Shown here one piece after another: positions 8,329 to 17,014 of a stretch of 42,107 bases of DNA. The position numbers were made by a program, and so were the translations under genes. Origin of the DNA: an uncultured bacterium (GTDB lineage Bacteria > Verrucomicrobiota > Lentisphaeria > Victivallales > Victivallaceae); assembly GCA_949297015.1 (NCBI GenBank), contig CASFRF010000044.1, positions 1 through 42,107 of the forward strand. Reading direction: 5' to 3'. The notes beneath the pieces were generated by a model, which was given only the letters and a program-made list of their open reading frames with translations, searched no databases and had not been told where the DNA came from. How positions within the stretch are numbered: the first letter of the stretch is position 1; each line of letters starts with the position of its first letter.

Positions 8329-10896
8329 TTATTCGGCCGTCGGCAACCGGAACTGGGTGCGCTCGTCGGACCACGCCCGGTTGCTTTCCGGATCGACCAG
8401 CACCCGCGGACTGATGATCTGTTTGCCCTGCTCGTCCACCACCCGGGCCGGGGCGCCGGTGAGCACCAGCTGCTTGTCCGCCACAGTGTAGACCGCCCGG
8501 TCGCCCGTCGCCGACTGTGTACCTCCTTCGGGCAGTTTCCGGACCATCCGCACCTGGTTTTCCGCCACGGTTTTGACCAGCTCCTTGCCGCCGCCGATCA
8601 GCAGCCGGTCCGGAATCTGCCGGGTCGCCGGATCGGCAAGTTCATTCGGGTCGTCGTCGATCGAAGGCGCCTTGCGCAGGGGCCCGACGGCGGCCGCCTT
8701 GAGCTCCTCCGGCGTCAGGTCACGAGTGTGGACATAGAGATCTTCGCAGGTCAGCGTGATCTCCGGCTCGGTGATTTTGACCGCCCCGTGGCACTCGGTC
8801 AGATTGTTCCGCAAGTGCATTTGCCCCTCGCGGGCCTGAAGTGTCATTTTGCCGCGCGGCCCGGCCCCCAGCAGCCCCCGGAGATCCGGCTGCCCGGTCG
8901 CCTCATCGCGCCCGACTTCCGGTTGCGGCGTCCGGGCCGCAGCGGTCCGCTCCTTGCTTTCCAGGATGAAGTTCCCGGAACAGGTGATCCGCTCCAGTTC
9001 GGTCCCGTTAGATTGGAAGGGGTTGGGCGCAACCGCCCGCTCCGGCGGGACCGGCAGGAAGTAGAGCGTCAACTCCTCCGTCCGCAGCGTGGCCCGCGGG
9101 TCCTCGGCCACCACCTCGCCGGTGCAGACCACCCGGCTGACCGTTTTCCGACCGGAACTCAGGTTCGGCACGGCCTGCGTGGCGTCCGCCGCCGGTTCCG
9201 GCGCGGCTCCGGCGCGATCCGCCAGGAAGATTTCCAGCTGACGGCAGTCCAGCTGGAGCCGGGGATCGCGGACCTGAACATTGCCGCGGAAGACCAGCCG
9301 ATTGCCACCGTAATTGAGGTCGCTGGTGTCGGAGGTGATGATGGTCAACGGCGCCTGCGCCGGACCCGCCACGGTTTCCGAACAGAGCACGATCCGGCTG
9401 TTGCGGTCGCCGGTCAGCCGCTCCTGATCGAGCCAGATCACCAGTTCCCGGGCCGAAAGCGAGTCGTTGCCGCGGATCAGGGTCGGGGAGTTCTCGGTCA
9501 GCGTGATCTTCCGGGCCCGGTAGTCCAGCTCCAGTTTTCCGGCCTGCGCCCGCTCGTTCAGTGCCGCCGCGCCCGATTCCGCCCGGCGGGTCACCCGGAC
9601 CGAGTCGAAACAGATCACTTCGCTGAGCTCACGGCCACCGCCGAAGTTGAAGTCGGTGAGGTCGCCGACCGCGTCCACGCCGGAGGTTTCCGCGACCGGC
9701 TTCTTCGCCTCCTCCGCCCCGGCGACGAACCGCACGTTCATCTGGCCGCAGCTCAGCAGCAGCTGGGGATCCTCCACCTGAACGTTCCCCCGGAACAGGC
9801 CGCTGTTGGTCTTCAAATTCAGATCCATCCGGTCGGCCAGAATGACGCTCGGCGCGGCGTTCTCCGGCTGGTTCGGATTGTGAAACGCGATCCGGCACCG
9901 GTCATACAACAGCAGCTCCTCCCGGGCCCGGAAAATCACGATCCGGTCAGCGCTCATGCTCTCGTCGCCCCGGCGCAGCGCCGGTTGCCGGGCATCGTTC
10001 CCGGTGAGGGTGATCTGCGACTCCGGAACCAGGTAGCGCAGCTCTTCGGCCTCGGCCAGCTGGGCGCCGTGGGCCTGAAGTTCCTCCGCGGAGAGTTTCC
10101 GCTCGATCCGGACCTCTCCGGAGCAGATGATCTCCCGGACGCCGCCCAGATCCAGACCGTCGCTTCCGGGCTGCGCCGCCCGGGGATCCCGGTCGGAGTT
10201 GAGCCGGATCACCAGCCGGTCGCAGAATAGCAGACTGCGCCCTTCGTCCACGCGGACTTTGCCGGAGAGTGTGATTTCCCCCTTGTTCTGGTCGATCTGC
10301 AACGCCTCCGCCTCGGCCTTGATCGATTCGTAACGCGGCGGCAGTTTCCCGGATTTCAAGATCATCCGGGGATCCATCACTCCTTGCCGAATGACGATCC
10401 GGACCTGAGAGTTCACCGCGATCAGTTTGCGGTTGAAATCCGCCTGAAACCCCACCCCGTCGAGATCGAGCAGCGGCGAGCGGACGTAGACCGGATCCTC
10501 CCCGGCGGCGGCCCGGGCGTCCTGATCGATTTCGGCGTGATCGGTGAAGATCACCCCCTCGCCGAAAGAGCGTTTCCGCCAGAACTCCACCACCTCCGCC
10601 AGTCCGGCGTTCAGCGGATAGGGCTGCTGCCCCTCGTCGAAGGTGAAATCCTCGATCCGGAGCGCCGGACGGACCAGGTCGATGATCGTGCCCTGCGAGA
10701 CCAGCCGCAGCCCCTGACGGCTGGTCTCGCGACTGAAAATGTGATACTTGAGCTGATTCCCGTCGTAAATCGGCAGCCGGGAGCGAATGGTCCGCAGTCC
10801 CTGCAGCTCGTTGATCCCATCGTTTTTGGCCGCCTGAACCGCCACCGCGCCGAGCGTCAGCAGCGCCAGCAGCCCGCTAAATCCGAACCTGGTCAT
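8329..10896 (-). CDS. Giant LptC/LptA (OstA)-like periplasmic protein
   Basis: 855 residues with a signal peptide (MTRFGFSGLLALLTLGAVAVQA). The N-terminal 150 residues have an LptC-like look. The rest contains repeated OstA-like units with phrases such as ITLSGKVRVDEG, GLFRGNVQVEDPQLLLSC, RLVFRGNVQVRDPRLQLDC and ECHGAVKITEPEITLTC, each followed by a strand ending in ADRL- or DLYV-like text. This fits a long beta-jellyroll bridge carrying LPS to the outer membrane. Usual LptA and LptC are each under 200 residues, so this is several units in one chain. It overlaps kdsA by 20 bases and precedes lptB, which supports the role. The number of repeats (about four to six) and the LptC part are inferred by eye. 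Confidence 0.75.
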   Translation of the reverse strand: MTRFGFSGLLALLTLGAVAVQAAKNDGINELQGLRTIRSRLPIYDGNQLKYHIFSRETSRQGLRLVSQGTIIDLVRPALRIEDFTFDEGQQPYPLNAGLAEVVEFWRKRSFGEGVIFTDHAEIDQDARAAAGEDPVYVRSPLLDLDGVGFQADFNRKLIAVNSQVRIVIRQGVMDPRMILKSGKLPPRYESIKAEAEALQIDQNKGEITLSGKVRVDEGRSLLFCDRLVIRLNSDRDPRAAQPGSDGLDLGGVREIICSGEVRIERKLSAEELQAHGAQLAEAEELRYLVPESQITLTGNDARQPALRRGDESMSADRIVIFRAREELLLYDRCRIAFHNPNQPENAAPSVILADRMDLNLKTNSGLFRGNVQVEDPQLLLSCGQMNVRFVAGAEEAKKPVAETSGVDAVGDLTDFNFGGGRELSEVICFDSVRVTRRAESGAAALNERAQAGKLELDYRARKITLTENSPTLIRGNDSLSARELVIWLDQERLTGDRNSRIVLCSETVAGPAQAPLTIITSDTSDLNYGGNRLVFRGNVQVRDPRLQLDCRQLEIFLADRAGAAPEPAADATQAVPNLSSGRKTVSRVVCTGEVVAEDPRATLRTEELTLYFLPVPPERAVAPNPFQSNGTELERITCSGNFILESKERTAAARTPQPEVGRDEATGQPDLRGLLGAGPRGKMTLQAREGQMHLRNNLTECHGAVKITEPEITLTCEDLYVHTRDLTPEELKAAAVGPLRKAPSIDDDPNELADPATRQIPDRLLIGGGKELVKTVAENQVRMVRKLPEGGTQSATGDRAVYTVADKQLVLTGAPARVVDEQGKQIISPRVLVDPESNRAWSDERTQFRLPTAE

Positions 10897-11695
10897 GAAT
10901 GGTTTTCACTTCGCTTAAAACTTGACGGATAGTTTTGAAATCGAGGGAGTTGGGGCCATCGGACCAGGCTTCGTCCGGCCGCGGATGGACTTCGGCGAAC
11001 AGCACGTCGATTCCGACCGCCGCCGCCGCCCGGGCCAGCGGCGGAATGCAGTCGCGCCGCCCCCCCGAGGCGTTGCCGAGCCCTCCCGGCAGCTGCACCG
11101 AGTGCGTGGCGTCGAACACCACCGGCACGCCCATTCCCCGCAGCGTCGGCAGACTCCGGAAGTCCACCACCAGATTGTGATACCCGAAGGAGCTCCCGCG
11201 CTCGGTCAGCAGGATCCGCCGGTTTCCGGTCGAGCGGATCTTCTCCACCGCGCCGCGCATATCCTCGGGCGCCATGAACTGCCCCTTTTTGACATTGACC
11301 GGCTTCCCGGTCCGCCCGGCCGCCAGCAGCAGATCGGTCTGGCGGCAGAGAAAGGCCGGAATCTGCAACAGATCGGCCACCCGGGCCACCGGTTCGGCTT
11401 CATACGACTCATGAATGTCGGTCACCACCGGGACTTTGAGCTCATCCCGGACTCCGGCCAGCATGGCCAGCCCCGCCTCCAGCCCCGGCCCCCGGCGCGA
11501 CTCGCCGCTGGTCCGGTTGGCTTTGTCGAACGAGGCTTTGAAAATGTAGTGGACGCCCAGCTCGGCGCAGAGCGCTTTCAGATAACTGCCGACTTCGCGG
11601 CAGAGCTCCGGCGTTTCCGCCATGCAGGGACCGCCGATCAGGGTCAGCGAGCCGTCGCCGATGGTGAAATCCGCCACCTGAATGGGTTGAATCAT
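10877..11695 (-). CDS. kdsA: 3-deoxy-8-phosphooctulonate synthase (Kdo-8-phosphate synthase)
   Basis: 272 residues. It condenses phosphoenolpyruvate with arabinose 5-phosphate to give Kdo-8-phosphate for the LPS core. Diagnostic motifs are KASFDKANRTS, TDIHE, IPAFLCRQTDLL, NVKKGQF, TERGSSFGYHNLVVDFRSLP, FDATHSVQLPGG and EVHPRPDEAWSDG. Cys24 in GGPC aligns with the metal-binding Cys of the Aquifex-type enzyme, where E. coli KdsA has Asn, so this is the metal-dependent class. The start overlaps the heptose kinase stop by 4 bases and the end overlaps the LptA-like gene by 20 bases, indicating one transcript. Confidence 0.97.
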   Translation of the reverse strand: MIQPIQVADFTIGDGSLTLIGGPCMAETPELCREVGSYLKALCAELGVHYIFKASFDKANRTSGESRRGPGLEAGLAMLAGVRDELKVPVVTDIHESYEAEPVARVADLLQIPAFLCRQTDLLLAAGRTGKPVNVKKGQFMAPEDMRGAVEKIRSTGNRRILLTERGSSFGYHNLVVDFRSLPTLRGMGVPVVFDATHSVQLPGGLGNASGGRRDCIPPLARAAAAVGIDVLFAEVHPRPDEAWSDGPNSLDFKTIRQVLSEVKTIHDQVRI

Positions 11696-12717
11696 AACCT
11701 TTCGTCACCTTCCTGTGTGCCTCCCGCTCCGGGGAGGGGTGATGATAACTTCTCCTGCAGTTCGGCAGCCGACACGGTGGCGGTTCCGAGTTTCGCCACC
11801 ACCACGCCCGCCGCCGCGTTGGCCAGCTTGGCCGCCTGTTCGGCGCTGGCGCCGACGGTCAGCGCCAGGGTGAAAGTGGCGGTCACCGTGTCCCCCGCGC
11901 CCGAGACGTCGAACACCTCGTGCGCCTCGGTCGGAATCACATCCGGGAGCTGACCCGGACGGCACAGCGCCATGCCCTCGGCCGAGAGTGAAATCAGCAG
12001 GTATTTCGGCTGCCAGGCCGCCAGAAATTTTTCCGCCACCCGGGGCAGCGGCGACGAAGCGGGCAACCCGGTCATGGCCAGCGCCTCCTGCCGGTTCGGC
12101 TTGATCACGGTCAGCCCCGGCACCGGGCGCAGATGGCCCGGTTTGGGATCCAGCGCGGTGATCAGACCATGCCGGTTCGCCGCCTCCAGAATCCGCCGGA
12201 TCAGCGGCCCCGAAAGCAGCCCTTTGCCGTAGTCCTCGAAGATCACCGCCTGCACCCGGTTTTGTTCGATCTCGCCGATCAGCGCGTCGGCCAGTTTCCG
12301 ACGGAGTGCCGCCGGCGGGTCGCTGAGCTCCTCGTGATCGACCCGCAGCAGCTGCTGGGTCCCGGCCACGATCCGGCGTTTGCTGGTGGTGGGGCGCTGC
12401 GGATCGCAGAGCACAAAGCGGTCGGAAACGCCGTACGCGGCCAGATGTTTGCGGATCAACAGCCCTTCGGGATCATCGCCGGTGAGGCCGAAGGCCACAC
12501 ATTCGCCACCCAGGGTGACGATGTTGCGCACGGTGTTGGCCGCGCCGCCCAGACAGCAGCTGTAGCGCTCGGTCTGCACCACCGGCACCGGCGCCTCCGG
12601 CGAGATCCGGCTGACCCGGCCCCAGATGTATTCATCGAGCATCAGGTCGCCGATCACCGCCACCCGGCAGCCGGAAAAACGGCGCACCAGTTCTCTGCCG
12701 TTCCCTGTTTCGGTCAT
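11692..12717 (-). CDS. hldA: D-glycero-beta-D-manno-heptose-7-phosphate kinase (RfaE/HldE kinase domain)
   Basis: 341 residues of the PfkB/ribokinase fold. Near the N-terminus are the substrate motifs VIGDLMLDEYIWG, RISPEAPVPVV and LGGAANTV, typical of the RfaE1 kinase. The ATP-site motif DVSGAGDTV with catalytic Asp lies near residue 275. The enzyme phosphorylates heptose 7-phosphate at C1 on the way to ADP-heptose for LPS. Enterobacterial HldE adds a nucleotidyltransferase domain; here the protein ends after the kinase, so a separate HldC/RfaE2 must exist elsewhere. It overlaps genes on both sides by 4 bases. Confidence 0.92.
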   Translation of the reverse strand: MTETGNGRELVRRFSGCRVAVIGDLMLDEYIWGRVSRISPEAPVPVVQTERYSCCLGGAANTVRNIVTLGGECVAFGLTGDDPEGLLIRKHLAAYGVSDRFVLCDPQRPTTSKRRIVAGTQQLLRVDHEELSDPPAALRRKLADALIGEIEQNRVQAVIFEDYGKGLLSGPLIRRILEAANRHGLITALDPKPGHLRPVPGLTVIKPNRQEALAMTGLPASSPLPRVAEKFLAAWQPKYLLISLSAEGMALCRPGQLPDVIPTEAHEVFDVSGAGDTVTATFTLALTVGASAEQAAKLANAAAGVVVAKLGTATVSAAELQEKLSSPLPGAGGTQEGDERL

Positions 12718-13196
12718 GGTTGAAACTCTTTGCTTCGGATGATTTTTTCCAGTCGCGGCGCCATCCGGTCGGCGTAGGGGACCGGATCCAGATCGAACTC
12801 CCGGTTGTAGGGTCGACCCTTGTTGAGCCGGTGAAAGGCGTTGATCTGACCATCAATCCGCTCCCGCAGGGCGGCGATCTCCGACTCCGTCAGGGCGTTG
12901 ACGTGGTCGCGCAGGTAGTACCCGAGCCGATCCACATTCCAGCGCAACAACCGACCTTCCTCCGCACAGTCCTCGTTTTTCAGCGGATAACGTTCCAGCA
13001 GCGAGCGCAGACTGTCGAAGCGGTCAATCATCTGCTGGCGGCTGACCTGCTCCTCGAACAGGCCCGGCTCGTTGATCCGCAGCGGGATCCCGATCGCCAG
13101 CACGAACTCCGCCGCGACCACCGCAAAAAAGATGCCGATCGCCGAATACGCGACATAGTCGCGCTTGAATTTCGCCGACATCAGTTCCCGCTTCAT
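12714..13196 (-). CDS. Small single-pass membrane protein of unknown function in the LPS operon
   Basis: 160 residues, not recognised. Residues 14-36 form one hydrophobic segment (IGIFFAVVAAEFVLAIGIPL). The rest is charged and mostly helical, with conserved-looking text such as LLRWNVDRLGYYLRDH, and would face the periplasm if the basic N-terminus (KRELMSAKFKRD) stays inside. A GGGGAGCGG ribosome site precedes the ATG. It overlaps the heptose kinase by 4 bases, so it is translationally coupled to LPS genes. A role in envelope assembly is plausible, but nothing in the sequence proves it. Confidence 0.75.
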   Translation of the reverse strand: MKRELMSAKFKRDYVAYSAIGIFFAVVAAEFVLAIGIPLRINEPGLFEEQVSRQQMIDRFDSLRSLLERYPLKNEDCAEEGRLLRWNVDRLGYYLRDHVNALTESEIAALRERIDGQINAFHRLNKGRPYNREFDLDPVPYADRMAPRLEKIIRSKEFQP

Positions 13197-13226
13197 TTCC
13201 GCTCCCCGCCGGACGCCCCGACTTGG

Positions 13227-14060
13227 TCAGTTGCCGCAACAGAAGCGGCAGTTGTGTTTGAGAAAATCCCGACACAGCTCCGGCCAGCGCCGGACCTCCG
13301 GCAGCTCCGGAGCCAGTCCCAGCCCGTGCGCCCCCTCCGGAAAGACGTGCAGCGCGAACTTCACCCGGTTCCGACTCAGCGCCTCGGCAAAGTAGAGACT
13401 GTTCTCCACCGGCACCGCCGCGTCGGCGGCCGTGTGCCAGAGAAAGGTCGGCGGCGTCTCCGCCGTGACCAGCAGATTCAGCTTGAGCTGCTCTTCCAGC
13501 TCTTCGAGCCGGTCGGCCAGAAGCCACTCGCCGGAGCCGCGATGGCCCCAGGTCCGGTCGAAGGAGATCACCGGATAGCCCAGCACCAGCGCATCCGGCC
13601 GGGCCGACTCGCGATCGGCCTCGTCGCCGTCTTCGGCCTGCAACCGGTCGTAGAGCACCCCCACCGAGGCGGCCAGGTGACCGCCGGCCGAGAAGCCGCA
13701 GAGCGCCAGCTGATCCGGGGCCAGATTCCACTCGCGGGCCCGGCTGCGCAAAATTTTCATGGCCCGCAGCGCGTCGAGCTGCGGCGCCGGGTAGACGTAG
13801 GGCTGGACCCGGTATTGCAGTACAAAGGCGTGGAAGCCGAGCTGATTGAACCGTTCAGCGATGTCCACCCCCTCGTGAGGAGCCCGGCCGCAGTAGGCGC
13901 CGCCGGGGCAGATCAAAATGCCGCCCCGGACGCCGCCGCCGGGATGGGGAAAGCAGTCGAGGTAGGGCTGAAAATCCCCTTCCGGGCGCCCGCAGTGAGT
14001 ATCCTCGCGCCAGAGCCGGATCCGGCAGCGCGGTTCAAGCGTCGATTGAGCTTCCGCCAT
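13227..14060 (-). CDS. Alpha/beta hydrolase (acetyl xylan esterase / BD-FAE-like)
   Basis: 277 residues of the alpha/beta hydrolase fold. The oxyanion region ICPGGAY is followed by the nucleophile elbow GFSAGGH, an acid in HTAADAAVPVENS, and the catalytic His in EGAHGLGL near the end. These fit the BD-FAE / prolyl-oligopeptidase-like esterases often called xylanase or acetyl esterase in genomes. No signal peptide, so it probably acts on an ester-bearing molecule in the cytoplasm. It lies 12 bases after serA and 30 bases before the small membrane protein, so it shares the transcript, although its link with LPS synthesis is unclear. Confidence 0.85.
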   Translation of the reverse strand: MAEAQSTLEPRCRIRLWREDTHCGRPEGDFQPYLDCFPHPGGGVRGGILICPGGAYCGRAPHEGVDIAERFNQLGFHAFVLQYRVQPYVYPAPQLDALRAMKILRSRAREWNLAPDQLALCGFSAGGHLAASVGVLYDRLQAEDGDEADRESARPDALVLGYPVISFDRTWGHRGSGEWLLADRLEELEEQLKLNLLVTAETPPTFLWHTAADAAVPVENSLYFAEALSRNRVKFALHVFPEGAHGLGLAPELPEVRRWPELCRDFLKHNCRFCCGN

Positions 14061-14072
14061 CGGTGGACCTCC

Positions 14073-15647
14073 TCAGGGTTGATAGGTGAACTGGAAGGCG
14101 TGAATGGCGTTGACCGTCTCCTTGATCTTGTCGACCAGGACCTCGGGCACCTCGACATTGGTTTTGACCACGGTGAGCGACTTGCCGCTCTTCACATCGT
14201 GCGGTGCCCGGATGTCGATGATGTTGATGTTCTTTTCGCCGAGGATTCCGGCGATGCGTCCGATCACGCCGGGCTGATCCTCGTACTCCACGAAGAGATG
14301 GTGCCCGGTCGGCTCCAGATAGAGCTGATCGAAGTCGTTGAGCCGCGAGATCATCAACTGATTTTCGGTGATGGTGCCGCGCGCGCCGGCCTTGCGGATC
14401 GGGTTGTCGCCCGCGAACAGATCGATGGTCATCGCCTTGCCGTAGCGCTTGTCGTTGTCCACTTCGCGGTTGACCACCTCAATGCCGCACTCCGCGAAGA
14501 AGTGCGCGGCGTCGGTCGGCGTCTGGTCGGGCGCGAACTCCTCGGCCAGCGCGGCGGCGATCGGCGAGAGCATGTACTTGTCAAACTTGGCCAGCTCGCC
14601 GTAATAGCTGGTCTCGACCCGGCTGGGATTGCCCTCCTTGCCCAGGTAGATCCGGGCCAGCGAGGTCAGCACATAGGCCAGCTGCTGGAATTTGGCCGAA
14701 AGCCCGTCCGGCAGCGCCTTGTTGACCACGAAGTTGGTCACGCCTTGCTCGAAGTAGGCGATGGTTTGCTCGGCCGCCCGGCGGGCCGCGGTGAAGTTGG
14801 CCTCGTAGGTGTTGGCGCCGAGGTGGGGCAGCGTGATGTCGGCGAGGTCGGCGATCGGTTTGGGGCCGGGGGCGTCCTTGGGGTAGACGTCGTTGCAGAA
14901 GAAGATCTTCTTTTCGGCCTTGATCGCGCGCAGATCATCCTCGTTGAGAATGCCGGAACGGGCGCAGTTGATCAGCACCGCGCCGGGCTTCATCAGCTCG
15001 AACAGCCGCCGGTTGACCAGCCCGCGGGTCTCGTCGTTCTCCGGAATGTGCAGCGAAATGAAATCCGCTTCGGCGAAGATCTCCTCGATGGTGGAGAGCT
15101 TCACCCCGAGCTTGTCGGCCAGCGCCGGCGACAGAATCGGGTCGAAGCCGAGCACCTTCACTTCAAATCCGGACAGCCGCTTGACCAGCAGCTGCCCGAT
15201 GTTGCCCAGCCCGAGGATTCCGACCGTCTTGCCGGTCAGCTCGTGGCCCATGAACTTGCTCTTTTCCCACGCCCCGGTGCGGGTGGAGGCGTCGGCCGGC
15301 AGCAGATGGCGGCTCACCGCCAGCATCATGGCGATCACCTCCTCGGCCACCGCGTTGGAGTTGGCCCCGGGGGTGTTCATCACATCGATGTCCTTTTTGC
15401 GGGCGTATTTGATGTCGATGGTGTTGAATCCGGCTCCGGCCCGCACGATCAGCTTCAATTTGGGCAGCTGATCGATGATTTCGGGGGTGATCTTTTCACT
15501 GCGGACGATCAGCACTTCGGTGTCGGCATGGGCCGCCACCAGCTCCGGCAGCGGGGTGGTCGCGTCTAGCACCACCTGATACCCCTTGTCACTGAGCAAC
15601 GTCGCTGCGAATTTATCCAATTTCGTGGGAATGAGAACCTTACGCAT
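14073..15647 (-). CDS. serA: D-3-phosphoglycerate dehydrogenase
   Basis: 524 residues, the long (type I) SerA form with a C-terminal allosteric substrate-binding domain and ACT domain. The NAD motif GLGNIG lies near residue 155, and the catalytic Arg is in NCARSG. The catalytic His is in LPHLGANTYEA, with N rather than the usual S after LGA. The ACT domain begins at HLFVEYEDQPGVIGRIAGILGEKNINI. It oxidises 3-phosphoglycerate to start serine synthesis, and the ACT domain suggests serine feedback. It has its own promoter and a 70-base leader, and heads the transcript that runs into the LPS genes. Confidence 0.95.
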   Translation of the reverse strand: MRKVLIPTKLDKFAATLLSDKGYQVVLDATTPLPELVAAHADTEVLIVRSEKITPEIIDQLPKLKLIVRAGAGFNTIDIKYARKKDIDVMNTPGANSNAVAEEVIAMMLAVSRHLLPADASTRTGAWEKSKFMGHELTGKTVGILGLGNIGQLLVKRLSGFEVKVLGFDPILSPALADKLGVKLSTIEEIFAEADFISLHIPENDETRGLVNRRLFELMKPGAVLINCARSGILNEDDLRAIKAEKKIFFCNDVYPKDAPGPKPIADLADITLPHLGANTYEANFTAARRAAEQTIAYFEQGVTNFVVNKALPDGLSAKFQQLAYVLTSLARIYLGKEGNPSRVETSYYGELAKFDKYMLSPIAAALAEEFAPDQTPTDAAHFFAECGIEVVNREVDNDKRYGKAMTIDLFAGDNPIRKAGARGTITENQLMISRLNDFDQLYLEPTGHHLFVEYEDQPGVIGRIAGILGEKNINIIDIRAPHDVKSGKSLTVVKTNVEVPEVLVDKIKETVNAIHAFQFTYQP

Positions 15648-15725
15648 TTTTTCGTCATCTGCTCCTTACCTTAAGTTCCGGAGGACCCTTCGCGGCTCCG
15701 TCCGAAAAGCTGTGTTCAATCTTAT

Positions 15726-15754
15726 ATAATACCACCAAAAGCCCGCTTTTACAA
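15726..15754 (-). promoter_or_regulatory. Promoter of serA
   Basis: Minus-strand TTGTAA (15749-15754) and TATTAT (15726-15731) are 17 bases apart. Predicted start near 15719, giving a leader of about 70 bases. The -35 overlaps the stop of the upstream TlpA-like gene. AAGGAG lies 14 bases before the serA ATG; a closer, out-of-frame ATG in the leader could open a very short peptide. Confidence 0.7.
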
Positions 15755-16864
15755 ATCGCGCAGCCGATTCAGTTCCCGATAATAACTCTCCAGTTCCTGC
15801 GACTCGGCCTGTTGCGGCGAACCGGCGCGGCGGTGGAGTTCGCTCACCTGCTGTTGGAGTTTCAACGCCTCCTCGCTCCGGCCCAGCCGGGCGGCCAGCA
15901 ACGCCTTGACGGTGAGCGTTTCGGCCGTCTCGCCGGAGGTGCGTTCGAGCAGGGCGGCGGCGGTTTTCAGCGCCGCCGCCGAGAGCGGCTGACGCAGCAG
16001 CAGCGCCCAGGCCAGCGCCGGATCCCGGCGGGAATCGGGCGGAACCTGCCGGAGATAGTCCTCCAGCAGGGGCGCCAGCCGGGGGGTGAGCTCCGGATGG
16101 CGTCCGACCAGCTCCAGCGCCGGAAAGACGAAATCGGGGGCCTGCGGCGCCCGGCGACGCAACGTCTCCAGCAGCTGCCAGGCCTCTTCCCCGCGGTTGG
16201 CGGTTTCGAGCATGTAGAGCCGGGTGCGCAACGCCGGGGCGTTGGTCGGATCCAGCTCGAAGATCTGTTGCGCCAGTTCGGCGGCCCGGGCGTCGAGATT
16301 GTCGCGCAGTGCGCTCTGCAGCTGAGAGAGCAGGGGGGCCAGCCGCCGCTGCCGCGCTTCGTCGAACCGGCCCGCGCGGTAGGCGGTCAGCATCGACTCC
16401 AGATCGATCACCTCGCCGTCCCAGATGATCCGGCGGTTCGGGGCTATGACAAAGGCCTTGGGAAAGATCAGCGAGCCGGCCATGTAGCGCGCGGTGTTGG
16501 TCGGTTTGGCCTCGCGGGCGAAGGGCAGTTTGAAGTCGGGAAAATCCCGGAGCAGTTGCCGGGACTGCTCCTCGGGATCGGCGGTGATGGCGATGAACTC
16601 CACGCCGTCGGCGGCGAACTCTCCGGCCAGCCGGGTCAACAACGGCAGCGCTGCGCGGCAGGCCGGGCTGCGGGTGTTCAGAAAGACCAGCACCTTGAGC
16701 GGTTTTTCAAAAGAGTCGGAGAACTCCAGTACCGGTCGGCGGCGCTCCTGCAGAAAGTTCAATTGTTCGGGTTCCGGTGCGGTGTCTCCGGTCAACAGCG
16801 CCCGGGCCGGAAACACGAGCCCGGCGAACAACATCAGTCCCGAAAGGGCGGCACGAAGAGTCAT
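15749..16864 (-). CDS. TlpA-like thioredoxin-fold protein with C-terminal helical repeats, CxxC lost
   Basis: 371 residues. The N-terminus is a signal peptide (LRAALSGLMLFAGLVFPARA). Residues 30-170 form a TlpA/redoxin-like domain: VLVFLNTRSPACRAALPLLTRL is followed by GVEFIAITAD and a cis-Pro region (IFPKAF). The active site reads SPAC, so only the second Cys of CxxC remains and it cannot work as a normal disulphide oxidoreductase. Residues 180-371 are Ala/Leu/Arg-rich helical pairs typical of TPR-like repeats. It may be a one-Cys peroxiredoxin-like or binding protein in the periplasm. It is divergent from the sugar ABC importer. Confidence 0.7.
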   Translation of the reverse strand: MTLRAALSGLMLFAGLVFPARALLTGDTAPEPEQLNFLQERRRPVLEFSDSFEKPLKVLVFLNTRSPACRAALPLLTRLAGEFAADGVEFIAITADPEEQSRQLLRDFPDFKLPFAREAKPTNTARYMAGSLIFPKAFVIAPNRRIIWDGEVIDLESMLTAYRAGRFDEARQRRLAPLLSQLQSALRDNLDARAAELAQQIFELDPTNAPALRTRLYMLETANRGEEAWQLLETLRRRAPQAPDFVFPALELVGRHPELTPRLAPLLEDYLRQVPPDSRRDPALAWALLLRQPLSAAALKTAAALLERTSGETAETLTVKALLAARLGRSEEALKLQQQVSELHRRAGSPQQAESQELESYYRELNRLRDL

Positions 16865-16914
16865 TTTTCAGAAAGCTCCCGGTTGAAAAACGGTGTGATA
16901 TGGTTTCGGATGCT

Positions 16915-16943
16915 ACTATAGCACTCCGGTGCCGCTTCGGCAA
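16915..16943 (-). promoter_or_regulatory. Promoter of the TlpA-like gene
   Basis: Minus-strand TTGCCG (16938-16943), 17-base spacer, TATAGT (16915-16920). Predicted start near 16908, about 44 bases before the ATG at 16864, which has GGGAG upstream. Confidence 0.6.
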
Positions 16944-17014
16944 ATCGGGATGGAATTCCGTTTCGGGCGAACTCCGCCCCGGGGACGAAAAAGGGAAAAT
17001 CTTTGCGCTTCGGC

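Noticed and set aside
8728..10230. Long open frame on the plus strand inside the LptA-like gene
   Set aside because: It is antisense to a gene with signal peptide and repeated OstA-like text; its own translation is Arg/Pro/Gln-rich without any motif, as expected in GC-rich DNA.
13227..14060. Alpha/beta hydrolase as an LPS-specific enzyme
   Set aside because: Only its position links it to LPS genes; motifs fit general sugar esterases, so no LPS role was assigned.
12720..15569. 949-codon plus-strand frame antisense to serA and the genes after it
   Set aside because: It crosses several clear minus-strand genes (serA, hydrolase, small membrane protein) and shows low-complexity composition only.
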